DNA of 5,399 bases from Bacillota bacterium (GCA_019422105.1 JAHZDZ010000028.1:1-5399), one strand, 5' to 3'; shown: positions 1 to 4,308, counted from the stretch's first letter. The notes: generated from the sequence alone by a model not told the origin. Numbers and translations are program-made.

Positions 1-1
1 C

Positions 2-58
2 CCACCTGCCATTTCGGTAGGTTTTGGTGTGGCGCAGACGGCAGGGCAGGTTACTGAT
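2..58. repeat. Left copy of 57-bp terminal direct repeat; candidate attachment site
   Basis: This stretch is identical to 5343-5399, an offset of 5341 bases; base 1 (C) differs from base 5342 (G), so the identity stops there. It contains an imperfect inverted repeat, ACCTGCC (4-10) and GGTAGGT (16-22), around a 5-base centre ATTTC. That is the usual shape of a tyrosine recombinase core site. ACCTGCC also has an exact inverted partner GGCAGGT at 45-51. The recombinase gene begins less than 200 bases away. The repeat is either the overlap of a circular molecule or the attL/attR pair of an integrated element. The att role is inference. Confidence 0.7.
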
Positions 59-138
59 TGAAGATTTAACGTCTGAAAAATGGCGGTGTAAAGCCAAAAA
101 TCGCAACTTGCGTGTAAAAAGGCTACCATAAGTTTTAA

Positions 139-187
139 ACAGTAGGTTTTGGTGTGAATGAAAAAACACCAACCTACTGTTTTTTTG
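139..187 (+). terminator. Intrinsic terminator between the circular junction and the integrase gene
   Basis: ACAGTAGGTT plus GGTGT (139-155, with a two-T bulge) pairs with ACACCAACCTACTGT (166-180), giving 15 base pairs around a 10-base loop, followed by seven T's (180-186). On the circle it would stop transcripts arriving from the serine recombinase gene. It lies directly before the integrase ribosome binding site with no recognisable promoter between, so integrase expression may depend on readthrough. The left arm contains GTAGGTTTTGGTGTG (142-156), which also occurs inside the terminal repeat (17-31), so the hairpin may double as a recombinase binding site. Confidence 0.85.
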
Positions 188-242
188 TATCACAACATAC
201 TTGAAAGGTAGGGCGGTGTCAAAAGAAAGGGTTGTTTTGACT

Positions 243-1220
243 ATGGTAGAACGCAGAATTGATGATTTTTTGGTGGTGAGCACAAATAAAGGATTATCTA
301 AAAGAACAGTTCAAAACTATCAGCACACATTATTGCTGATGCTCAAATATCTGAATGAAATAGGGGTTGTGGAAGAAAAACAGATAACAGCCGACACAAT
401 GCGGGACTATATGCGGTATTTGAAGCAACGGGGAAAATATACGGTAGTGATAAATGAGCAATCCCGTATTAGAAATAACCCACGGAACCGCACGGATATC
501 GGCAAGGAGATACAGCCGTCAACAATTAACGGTATGTTGAAAAATTTGAGGGCATTTTTTAATTGGATGGTAGAAGAAAGGATTATTAAAGAGTGTCCCA
601 TTAAAAGCTCTATGTTCATCAAAACAGACCGAAAACCATTAAACTTTGTGTCTGATGATGCTTTTCAGGCTCTTATCAATGATTTGGATATTACGGTATT
701 TGCTGAATTTAGAGATAAAATTATCATTCAGCTTTTGCTTGACACAGGTATGCGTATAGGAGAATGTTTGGCAATTCGTGTAACTGATTTGAAAATAGAG
801 GAAAAAACAATTTTTCTTCCCGCCGAACATACAAAAGGAAGAAAGGACAGATATGTGTTTTTTGGAACGAAAATGGCACGCCAGTTAAAACGATGGCTGG
901 AATACAAAGATAGAACACACGAAACGGATTTGTTGTTTTGTAATCGGAATGGTAATCCGCTGATTGTGAACCAATTTGATGCGAATATCCAGAAATATTG
1001 TAAAAGAATCGGGTTGGATGGTATTCATCCGCATACGTTCCGCAACAATTTCGCAAAGCGGTTTCTGATGAACGGTGGAGATATTTATACTCTTTCTAAA
1101 ATATTGGGACACAGCAGTGTGAAAATAACAGAACAAGCATATTTGGATTTGACAACACAAGACCTACAAAAACAATACCAGAATTTTTCACCGCTGAATA
1201 GAATTAAAAGCTACTATTGA
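243..1220 (+). CDS. Tyrosine recombinase / site-specific integrase
   Basis: This enzyme most likely catalyses integration and excision of the element at the nearby repeat. The protein is 325 residues from the ATG at 243. It has an N-terminal SAM-like DNA-binding domain (about residues 5-120, with SKRTVQNYQ and a helical FFNWMVEE end) and a C-terminal catalytic domain. The full catalytic set is visible: Arg171 in TGMRIGE, a Lys in TKGRKDR (198-201), His264 and Arg267 in HPHTFR, His290 in LGHSS, and nucleophile Tyr300 in EQAYLDL. Length and intact motifs suggest an active enzyme of the XerC/phage integrase superfamily. The start is uncertain: GTG at 216 (AAAGG seven bases upstream) or TTG at 201 would add 9 or 14 residues. 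ATG 243 follows GAAAGGG at 225-231 and fits the usual N-terminus. A strong terminator precedes the gene. The family is certain; the target site is unknown. Confidence 0.95.
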   Translation: MVERRIDDFLVVSTNKGLSKRTVQNYQHTLLLMLKYLNEIGVVEEKQITADTMRDYMRYLKQRGKYTVVINEQSRIRNNPRNRTDIGKEIQPSTINGMLKNLRAFFNWMVEERIIKECPIKSSMFIKTDRKPLNFVSDDAFQALINDLDITVFAEFRDKIIIQLLLDTGMRIGECLAIRVTDLKIEEKTIFLPAEHTKGRKDRYVFFGTKMARQLKRWLEYKDRTHETDLLFCNRNGNPLIVNQFDANIQKYCKRIGLDGIHPHTFRNNFAKRFLMNGGDIYTLSKILGHSSVKITEQAYLDLTTQDLQKQYQNFSPLNRIKSYY

Positions 1221-1227
1221 ACTTGCT

Positions 1228-1302
1228 TGAAAAAGTAAAAAGTAAGTATGAAAAAGTAAGAACGAAGCAATAACAGAGTAATAACAAGCATCAAAAAGTA
1301 AG
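1228..1302 (+). repeat. Iterated AAAAAGTAAG repeats after the integrase gene
   Basis: Four copies of AAAAAGTAAG or a one-base variant occur at 1230-1239, 1237-1246, 1251-1260 and 1293-1302. The last lies within AAGCATCAAAAAGTAA (1286-1301), whose exact reverse complement is at 4402-4417. The spacing is irregular, so this is not a CRISPR array. Possible roles are recombinase arm sites, an iteron-like origin element, or simply AT-rich low-complexity DNA. The function is unknown. Confidence 0.5.
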
Positions 1303-1312
1303 TTTTGTGTAA

Positions 1313-1337
1313 GCTGGTAGGCCGTTGGCCTACCAGC
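1313..1337. repeat. Perfect 11-bp-arm hairpin, no T-tract
   Basis: GCTGGTAGGCC (1313-1323) and GGCCTACCAGC (1327-1337) are exact inverted repeats around GTT. No T-run follows on either strand, so it is not a standard terminator. The arms include GGTAGG and CCTACC, reminiscent of the GGTAGG motif in the terminal repeat and in the 139-180 hairpin. A role as a recombinase-binding or single-strand hairpin site is possible but unproven. Confidence 0.6.
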
Positions 1338-1397
1338 ACCAAGAGGGAATGTGGTGGGGAAAGCTGGCAGGGCGGCAGCTGCATCAAGTGATAGCAT

Positions 1398-1424
1398 AAA
1401 AAAACGTGTCGCAGATGCGACACG
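1398..1424 (-). terminator. Terminator of the XRE repressor gene (may work both ways)
   Basis: CGTGTCGCA (1405-1413) and TGCGACACG (1416-1424) form a perfect 9-bp stem with a two-base loop. On the minus strand the stem is followed by seven T's (1404-1398), directly after the repressor stop codon. On the plus strand CCTTATTTTTTA follows, which could give weaker termination of transcripts from the integrase side. Confidence 0.85.
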
Positions 1425-1426
1425 CC

Positions 1427-1636
1427 TTATTTTTTATCTTCTTTTAATCCGAGAATATAATCAGAGGAAACATGATAGTAGTTGCATAAAGTTATTAAAT
1501 GCCGGATGGGCATTTCACTGGCACCGCGTTCATATCGGGCATACATGGTTTGAGACGTTCCCAATATTTCCGCGATTTCTGTTTGTGTTTTGTCTGCATC
1601 CTCTCGCAAATTGCGAATAATGCGGATATAATCCAT
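1427..1636 (-). CDS. Small XRE/Cro-family helix-turn-helix repressor
   Basis: This 69-residue protein is almost wholly a Cro/C1-type HTH domain. Residues 18-36 (QTEIAEILGTSQTMYARYE) are the recognition helix-turn-helix, and the ending ITLCNYYHVSSDYILGL is typical of XRE regulators in Firmicute phages and conjugative elements. The ATG at 1636 is preferred over the GTG at 1645, because AGGCGG sits about eight bases upstream of the ATG. There is no extra effector or protease domain, so it is probably a simple dimeric repressor. It is transcribed divergently from the small membrane protein gene. The intergenic region carries two 16-bp palindromes that should be its operators, implying autoregulation. 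Related palindromes at 2121-2171 and 2480-2527 suggest a wider regulon. The family is clear; the targets are inferred. Confidence 0.93.
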   Translation of the reverse strand: MDYIRIIRNLREDADKTQTEIAEILGTSQTMYARYERGASEMPIRHLITLCNYYHVSSDYILGLKEDKK

Positions 1637-1669
1637 GCATACCACCGCCTGTCGAAATTAGCGTAGCAT

Positions 1670-1685
1670 AATAAATATATTTACT
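1670..1685. promoter_or_regulatory. Operator O1, AATAAATATATTTACT
   Basis: This 16-bp near-palindrome differs by one base from the perfect palindrome at 1695-1710, with centres 25 bp apart. It lies between the divergent repressor and membrane protein genes, where an XRE autoregulatory operator is expected. It also overlaps likely minus-strand promoter sequence (TATTAT at 1675-1670 read in reverse). Protein binding is inference. Confidence 0.7.
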
Positions 1686-1686
1686 A

Positions 1687-1715
1687 ATGCATTTAGTAAA
1701 TATATTTACTATAAT
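1687..1715 (+). promoter_or_regulatory. Probable promoter of the small membrane protein gene
   Basis: A consensus -10 TATAAT is at 1710-1715. The -35 position at 17-bp spacing (1687-1692, ATGCAT) is poor, so the promoter would be weak or activator-dependent. It is embedded in the repressor operators. The leader from about 1722 to the start codon is roughly 85 bases. Confidence 0.55.
1695..1710. promoter_or_regulatory. Operator O2, AGTAAATATATTTACT
   Basis: This is a perfect 16-bp palindrome of the form AGTAAA-N4-TTTACT. It abuts the plus-strand -10 box TATAAT (1710-1715), so a bound repressor would block that promoter. Together with O1 it forms a 15-bp-arm inverted repeat (1671-1685 against 1691-1705 in overlapping register). 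Confidence 0.75.
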
Positions 1716-1805
1716 AGAGATGGTATCTAATACCTTTATGGGCTTGTGGCATGTTTTCAGTATCTGCGGCACGCCCCGATATTGATTTTAAGGAGGAAAT
1801 GAAGC

Positions 1806-2075
1806 ATGGATGAACAATGGGGAAAGGGAAAATTTTATTACTACTTGGGAGTATTCATTGTTATTGCCGGAATATTGGGTGCAATTGTTTTAGCTGTATC
1901 TTTGGGTGATGTTGGTTATGAACGAAATTGGGGCTTAACCATTGGGATTATTTTAGTGGGAAGTTTGTGGAGTATAATGCTGGGAAATGTTTTTACATTT
2001 TTTGGTTATTTGCTGGATGAAGTGTGCTTTATAAAAGAAAAACTGGATAATAAAGTTTCTACTGAAAAAACTTGA
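1806..2075 (+). CDS. Small two-helix membrane protein of unknown function
   Basis: The protein is 89 residues. A short polar N-terminus is followed by a hydrophobic helix at about residues 11-33 (YYLGVFIVIAGILGAIVLAV), a polar turn with DVGYERN (35-41), a second hydrophobic stretch at about 43-70, and a charged tail with KEKLDNK. This predicts an integral membrane hairpin with both ends probably inside. The start is well supported by AAGGAGG at 1790-1796, nine bases before the ATG. It is divergent from the XRE repressor gene and under the same operators, so it is probably silenced with it. Small membrane proteins next to such repressors are common in mobile elements. They can act in exclusion, stress or toxicity, but nothing here decides between these. 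I do not recognise the family. Confidence 0.85.
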   Translation: MDEQWGKGKFYYYLGVFIVIAGILGAIVLAVSLGDVGYERNWGLTIGIILVGSLWSIMLGNVFTFFGYLLDEVCFIKEKLDNKVSTEKT

Positions 2076-2120
2076 AAAGACTTTGTTATTGGTAATAACT
2101 CTAATAATGTTGCTCTATTA

Positions 2121-2175
2121 AGTAAAGAACTTGATTAAGTCAAAAACTTGACACAAGTCAACCATTTGACTTGTG
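2121..2175. promoter_or_regulatory. Tandem array of three operator-like sites before the first small-gene promoter
   Basis: Three sites of the form AGT(A/C)AA-N4-TTGA(C/T)(T/A) stand in tandem: 2121-2136 (AGTAAAGAACTTGATT), 2138-2153 (AGTCAAAAACTTGACA) and 2156-2171 (AGTCAACCATTTGACT). Their centres are 17-18 bp apart, about two helical turns. The third extends into a perfect 10-bp-arm palindrome (2152-2175) and contains the promoter -35 box. They differ from the XRE operators mainly at position 4 and its mirror base. Binding by the XRE repressor is inference. Confidence 0.65.
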
Positions 2176-2194
2176 GCCGCACTTGTGATAAATT
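2166..2194 (+). promoter_or_regulatory. Promoter of the first leader-terminator module
   Basis: TTGACT (2166-2171), a 17-base spacer and TAAATT (2189-2194) make a good sigma-70-type promoter. The -35 box is the right arm of the operator palindrome. Transcription would start near 2201, about 25 bases before the terminator hairpin. An alternative is a start further down from the A/T-rich 2196-2224 stretch. Confidence 0.65.
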
Positions 2195-2210
2195 TTTAAC
2201 AAAAGGAAAA

Positions 2211-2268
2211 TAGCTTTAAAATATAAGGCTTCACTTTAACCCAAAGCGGGGAGAGGTGAAGCCTTTTT
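2211..2268 (+). terminator. Leader motif plus intrinsic terminator before the 56-residue gene (attenuator-like)
   Basis: AAGGCTTCAC (2225-2234) pairs exactly with GTGAAGCCTT (2256-2265), with an inner CCC/GGG pairing in the loop, and the T-run spans 2264-2268. The preceding TAGCTTTAAAATATAAGGCT closely matches the leader at 2584-2604 (18 of 21 bases over the full motif). The terminator lies downstream of a promoter and 32 bases upstream of the next start codon. Most transcripts should therefore end here unless termination is overcome. Confidence 0.85.
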
Positions 2269-2299
2269 ACATAGATATTAAAAGAACGGGGGTGAAATA

Positions 2300-2470
2300 A
2301 TGGAGTATCAGAGAACGATAGAGATGGATTTTACGGGCGATTTACAAGACTTCTATGCCCGCTACTTATTCCAGCAGCAGCTACAACAAAAGCTGGATGA
2401 TACAATAGGAGATGTGTTGGAAGAATGCGAGGACGATATATACAAGAGCATTGAAAAGGCTTTGCGGTGA
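2300..2470 (+). CDS. 56-residue acidic hypothetical protein
   Basis: This short gene begins MEYQRTIEMDFTGDLQDFY and ends in a helical, acidic segment (DDTIGDVLEECEDDIYKS, then IEKALR). The middle is rich in glutamine (FQQQLQQ). The sequence looks mostly alpha-helical and soluble, and no catalytic motif is visible. GGGGGTGA at 2288-2294 is a strong ribosome binding site for the ATG at 2300. A terminator hairpin ends 32 bases upstream and the nearest promoter is before it, so expression needs readthrough. A parallel module with a similar leader precedes the 59-residue gene 206 bases downstream. The two proteins are opposite in charge, so a functional pair is conceivable. I do not recognise either family. 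Confidence 0.75.
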   Translation: MEYQRTIEMDFTGDLQDFYARYLFQQQLQQKLDDTIGDVLEECEDDIYKSIEKALR

Positions 2471-2478
2471 GCGGCGGC

Positions 2479-2527
2479 AAGTCAAGCATTTAACTTTGTA
2501 TCTTTTGAAGCAGTCAAAGTTTTGACT
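2479..2527. promoter_or_regulatory. Two operator-like sites before the second small-gene promoter
   Basis: AGTCAAGCATTTAACT (2480-2495) and AGTCAAAGTTTTGACT (2512-2527) share the 6-4-6 palindromic layout of the sites at 2121-2171. The stretch 2479-2496 matches 2155-2172 at 16 of 18 positions. The second site contains the -35 box TTGACT, exactly as in the first module. This indicates common regulation, probably by the XRE repressor of the element. Confidence 0.65.
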
Positions 2528-2550
2528 AAAGTGGAGTGTTGTGGTATAAT
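2522..2550 (+). promoter_or_regulatory. Near-consensus promoter of the second leader-terminator module
   Basis: TTGACT (2522-2527), a 17-base spacer and the consensus TATAAT (2545-2550) form the best promoter in the window. Transcription would start near 2557. A short inverted repeat, GGAGT (2533-2537) and ACTCC (2567-2571), flanks the -10 box and start site and could add control. Confidence 0.85.
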
Positions 2551-2583
2551 ATAAATATAAAAGAATACTCCAAGATGATTTTA

Positions 2584-2655
2584 TAGTTTTAGCATATAAG
2601 GCTTTGTATCTGTTGGACGCTCAAAAAGAGCCAGCAGCCGCAAAGCCTTTTTCTT
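2584..2655 (+). terminator. Leader motif plus intrinsic terminator before the 59-residue gene (attenuator-like)
   Basis: AAGGCTTTG (2598-2606) pairs with CAAAGCCTT (2641-2649). Inside, CTGTTG (2610-2615) pairs with CAGCAG (2632-2637) and GCTC (2619-2622) with GAGC (2628-2631). The U-rich end CTTTTTCTTTT follows. The leader 2584-2604 repeats that of the first module. The start codon of the next gene is only about 20 bases beyond, leaving no room for another promoter. Confidence 0.82.
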
Positions 2656-2675
2656 TTGGTGTAGGGGGTGAGGAA

Positions 2676-2855
2676 ATGAACAAATATTTATCCAGCGGGG
2701 ACAGCGTAAGGGGCGTATACGCCCGTCAAAAGGCGCGAGACGCGGAGATACAAGAACGTATCTGGAAAATGCGTGTGGACAAGATGCTCTATTGGTTTGA
2801 GAATGAAAGGCCAATAGAAGAAATGACTGCGAATTTGAAAATAAATATTGAATAA
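2676..2855 (+). CDS. 59-residue basic hypothetical protein
   Basis: The protein begins MNKYLSSGDSVRGVYARQK, continues through an amphipathic charged helix (ARDAEIQERIWKMRVDK) and ends MLYWFENERPIEEMTANLK followed by INIE. It is small, soluble and probably helical; the basic and acidic alternation could suit nucleic acid or protein binding, but no HTH can be called. The ATG at 2676 is chosen because AGGGGGTGAGG (2663-2673) lies immediately upstream. A longer reading from 2604 would run through the terminator hairpin and is unlikely. The gene follows a strong promoter and a terminator, the same arrangement as the 56-residue gene. Downstream lies the 745-base non-coding region, which the same transcript could enter, since no terminator is obvious after the stop codon. 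Confidence 0.75.
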   Translation: MNKYLSSGDSVRGVYARQKARDAEIQERIWKMRVDKMLYWFENERPIEEMTANLKINIE

Positions 2856-3288
2856 TGGCTGCGCGCGCGGGTATGTTTTGCCGGGGGTGTAGCCGCAGAT
2901 TTTAAGCCGAAATTTGATATTTTGAATATTAGAACAGGGTATACGTCCCGACCTGTATAAACATCGGATGGTTCGCACAGCCGACCTAAAGGAGAGTGTG
3001 CCGTTAGTAGACCCGCTGGCGAATAGGAGCGAAACCGTTGGGAAACGCGATAGGCTTCTATAAGAGGTCGTTTCTATGTCTATTTACGTCAAAAAGGAGA
3101 CTGAGGCCTTTAGCATTAGGATGCTATAAAAGTCGGGGGCGGTGCCTAATATCGTGGCTTTATTGCGTGGCACTCAATCGGGGTTACAGCCGAGGTTTGG
3201 ATAATAGAGTAGTTTCACTATGGGATAACTATAACCAAAATCAAAAGAAACAAGGGGGGCGCAAATCAAGAGAAAGATAATAATGAAA

Positions 3289-3319
3289 CTTTTCCCCCTT
3301 TCCCTTTCCTTTCCCTTTT
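3289..3319 (+). other. 31-base uninterrupted pyrimidine tract
   Basis: Every base from 3289 to 3319 is C or T (blocks such as CTTTTCCCCC and TTTCCCTTTCC). Purine runs that could pair with it lie on both sides (GGGGGG at 3254-3259, GAGGGGG near 3395-3401). It could be a hinge in an RNA fold, a triplex-prone DNA segment or simple-sequence drift. Confidence 0.7.
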
Positions 3320-3323
3320 GGTG

Positions 3324-3376
3324 GAGCCGCGGAGCGGCGAGCGGTTCGCCGCGAGCGAAGCGAGCAGCGAAGCCGC
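3324..3376. repeat. GC-rich palindrome cluster
   Basis: Overlapping hairpins crowd this stretch: GCCGC (3326-3330) with GCGGC (3334-3338), and GCGGCGA (3334-3340) with TCGCCGC (3346-3352). These are followed by iterated GCGAGC/GAAGCG units to 3375. GC content is far above the surroundings. Such clusters occur as insertable repeat units or around origins; I cannot assign a class. Confidence 0.6.
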
Positions 3377-3484
3377 AATGAAGCAATAGACAAAGAGGGG
3401 GCTGGTTATGGGATACAATCTGTTTTTTCCCTTTTGAAAAGTTTTGGGGTAGACAAAGCGGCAAAGATTTTCCAAGAGAAATAA
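3377..3484 (+). pseudogene. Possible remnant of a coding C-terminus
   Basis: In one frame this stretch reads NEAIDKEGAGYGIQSVFSLL then KSFGVDKAAKIFQEK and a stop (3482-3484). That is a balanced, protein-like composition, unlike the simple-sequence translation just upstream, where the frame runs through the pyrimidine tract and GC palindromes back to a stop at 3284. No start codon or ribosome binding site fits. It may be the tail of a gene whose 5' part was lost or replaced, or chance. No family is recognised. Confidence 0.2.
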
Positions 3485-3642
3485 GAGGTTTCATAGCAAG
3501 ATTTACAATGTGCCCGACCGCGGCGGGAAGGGTAGTGAAAAAGACCCGATAAAGCCTGTATTTAAGCCAAAAAATAGAGGTTGGCGATTGGCCGTAGACA
3601 AGTAAATATCTGGCTTTTACAATTCCATACTATATCAAACAT

Positions 3643-3656
3643 TGTTATAATATAAT
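3643..3656 (+). promoter_or_regulatory. Extended -10 promoter of the 177-residue gene
   Basis: TGTTATAAT (3643-3651) is an extended -10 element, with a second overlapping TATAAT at 3651-3656. The -35 region at 17-base spacing is weak (TTCCAT). Transcription would begin near 3658-3663, right before the short leader reading frame. None of the AGT(A/C)AA-N4 operators is present here, so this gene may be outside the repressor regulon. Confidence 0.65.
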
Positions 3657-3674
3657 CACAGCAAGGGAAACACG

Positions 3675-3704
3675 GTGGCCACCAAGAATCCCAAGCGAAA
3701 ATAA
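3675..3704 (+). CDS. Possible 9-codon leader peptide
   Basis: A GTG start with AAGGGA (3664-3668 region) about seven bases upstream opens a frame reading MATKNPKRK and a stop at 3702-3704. It begins within about 20 bases of the predicted transcription start and ends 43 bases before the 177-residue gene, in another frame. It could couple or attenuate expression of that gene, or be chance. Confidence 0.3.
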   Translation: MATKNPKRK

Positions 3705-3747
3705 AAAATTGAAAGCCGCTGATTATGTGGCAGAATGGAGATTTATT

Positions 3748-4281
3748 ATGGTAGCCGAAAAGAACAATTTCACACTTATTTTTGATGATGCGAACAAGAC
3801 GATTTATATTAACAGTGCTCTTGATAAGGCGCGCAGTATGGCAAACGGAGAAGCATTGAAGAAGATTGCGGATGCTAAAAACGTGTTCCCCGATTATGAA
3901 ATCAAGGTTCTCGTAAAGCCGAAAAAGAAAAGCATCAGTGCGGAGTTTATCCAGAAGTATTTGGAAAAGAAGCCGGAGCTTTTGGAAATTTACAAAGAGA
4001 TGTGCGAAGCAAAAGCCATCAGCACCAAAACGGCAAGGGAAATCAATCTTTATAAGTTCTCTCACATTAAAAAGTGGTTTTATGCTGTGTGTCCGGAAGT
4101 GAAAGGGAAAAAAGCGGTGGCCTTGGAAGATGTTTCGGCCAGTGAAAATAATACCACGATAGAAGAAGCCCGCAAGGCGTTTGCGGTCATTCGCGCGGAA
4201 GTCACCAAGAGCGAAGTTGAAGCAGTTGACGCGGTAGAGGTAAAAGGAAACTCCGGGGAAAATTTTGAAAAGGTAGCCTAA
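3748..4281 (+). CDS. 177-residue hypothetical protein of a mobile-element type
   Basis: I do not recognise a named family. The N-terminus (FTLIFDDANKTIYINSALDK) looks like two beta-strands with a turn. A basic patch VKPKKKS (56-62) follows. The middle (66-120) is helical, with FIQKYLEKKPELLEIYKEM and a conserved-looking KKWFYAVCPEV near 108-118. Residues 120-177 are alanine- and glutamate-rich, probably flexible. Its shape (FDD...KTI start, WF...PE near the end) reminds me of short uncharacterised proteins in Clostridia phages and conjugative elements, a recollection I cannot verify here. ATG 3748 is chosen because GGAG (3737-3740) sits seven bases upstream; a TTG at 3709 has no such site. 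The gene has its own extended -10 promoter and a strong terminator, so it is a monocistronic unit. Confidence 0.85.
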   Translation: MVAEKNNFTLIFDDANKTIYINSALDKARSMANGEALKKIADAKNVFPDYEIKVLVKPKKKSISAEFIQKYLEKKPELLEIYKEMCEAKAISTKTAREINLYKFSHIKKWFYAVCPEVKGKKAVALEDVSASENNTTIEEARKAFAVIRAEVTKSEVEAVDAVEVKGNSGENFEKVA

Positions 4282-4308
4282 AGGCATGCGTGATGTTTGT
4301 AAGATAAG

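Larger units (their letters stand above)
2856..3600 (+). ncRNA. Candidate large structured non-coding RNA region (strand and ends uncertain)
   Basis: About 745 bases hold no open frame with a good start, codon pattern or recognisable product. Many local stems can be drawn on the plus strand: 2857-2864 with 2887-2894 (with wobble pairs), ACAGG 2934 with CCTGT 2952, GCACA 2975 with TGTGC 2997, CTTCT 3055 with AGAGG 3063, TAGCAT 3111 with ATGCTA 3121 nested in AGGC 3104/GCCT 3144, GTGCC 3142 with GGCAC 3169, and AAGGGGG near 3253 with CCCCCTT near 3294. Runs such as GCGAAACC and GGGAAAC resemble loop motifs of large RNAs. The strong promoter at 2522-2550 is the likely source. Alternatives are a ROOL/GOLLD/OLE-like RNA, a decayed group II intron, a replication primer region or degenerate coding sequence. 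Without covariation this remains a hypothesis. Confidence 0.4.

Noticed and set aside
724..1160. Minus-strand frames inside the integrase gene
   Set aside because: They are shadows of the well-supported tyrosine recombinase; no start signals.
1228..1302. CRISPR-like repeats
   Set aside because: Units are only about 10 bases, irregularly spaced and partly overlapping, with no spacers or cas genes.
1351..1620. 89-codon plus-strand frame
   Set aside because: It overlaps the clear XRE repressor gene in antisense and crosses its terminator.
1427..2075. Classical type II toxin-antitoxin pair
   Set aside because: The genes are divergent rather than overlapping in one operon, and the partner is a membrane hairpin with no toxin motif; only a loose functional link can be inferred.
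3038..3280. 80-codon plus-strand frame
   Set aside because: There is no ribosome binding site, the Cys/Arg/Leu-rich product looks random, and the region folds into many stems; better treated as part of the RNA-like block.
3324..3347. Genuine group II intron domain V
   Set aside because: The stem ends match in part, but the hairpin is about 10 bases too short and lacks the usual bulge and tetraloop; kept only as a weak hint.
3174..3494. Minus-strand open frames over the pyrimidine tract
   Set aside because: The translation is low-complexity (KGKERERGK) created by the pyrimidine run and GC repeats, with no start signal.
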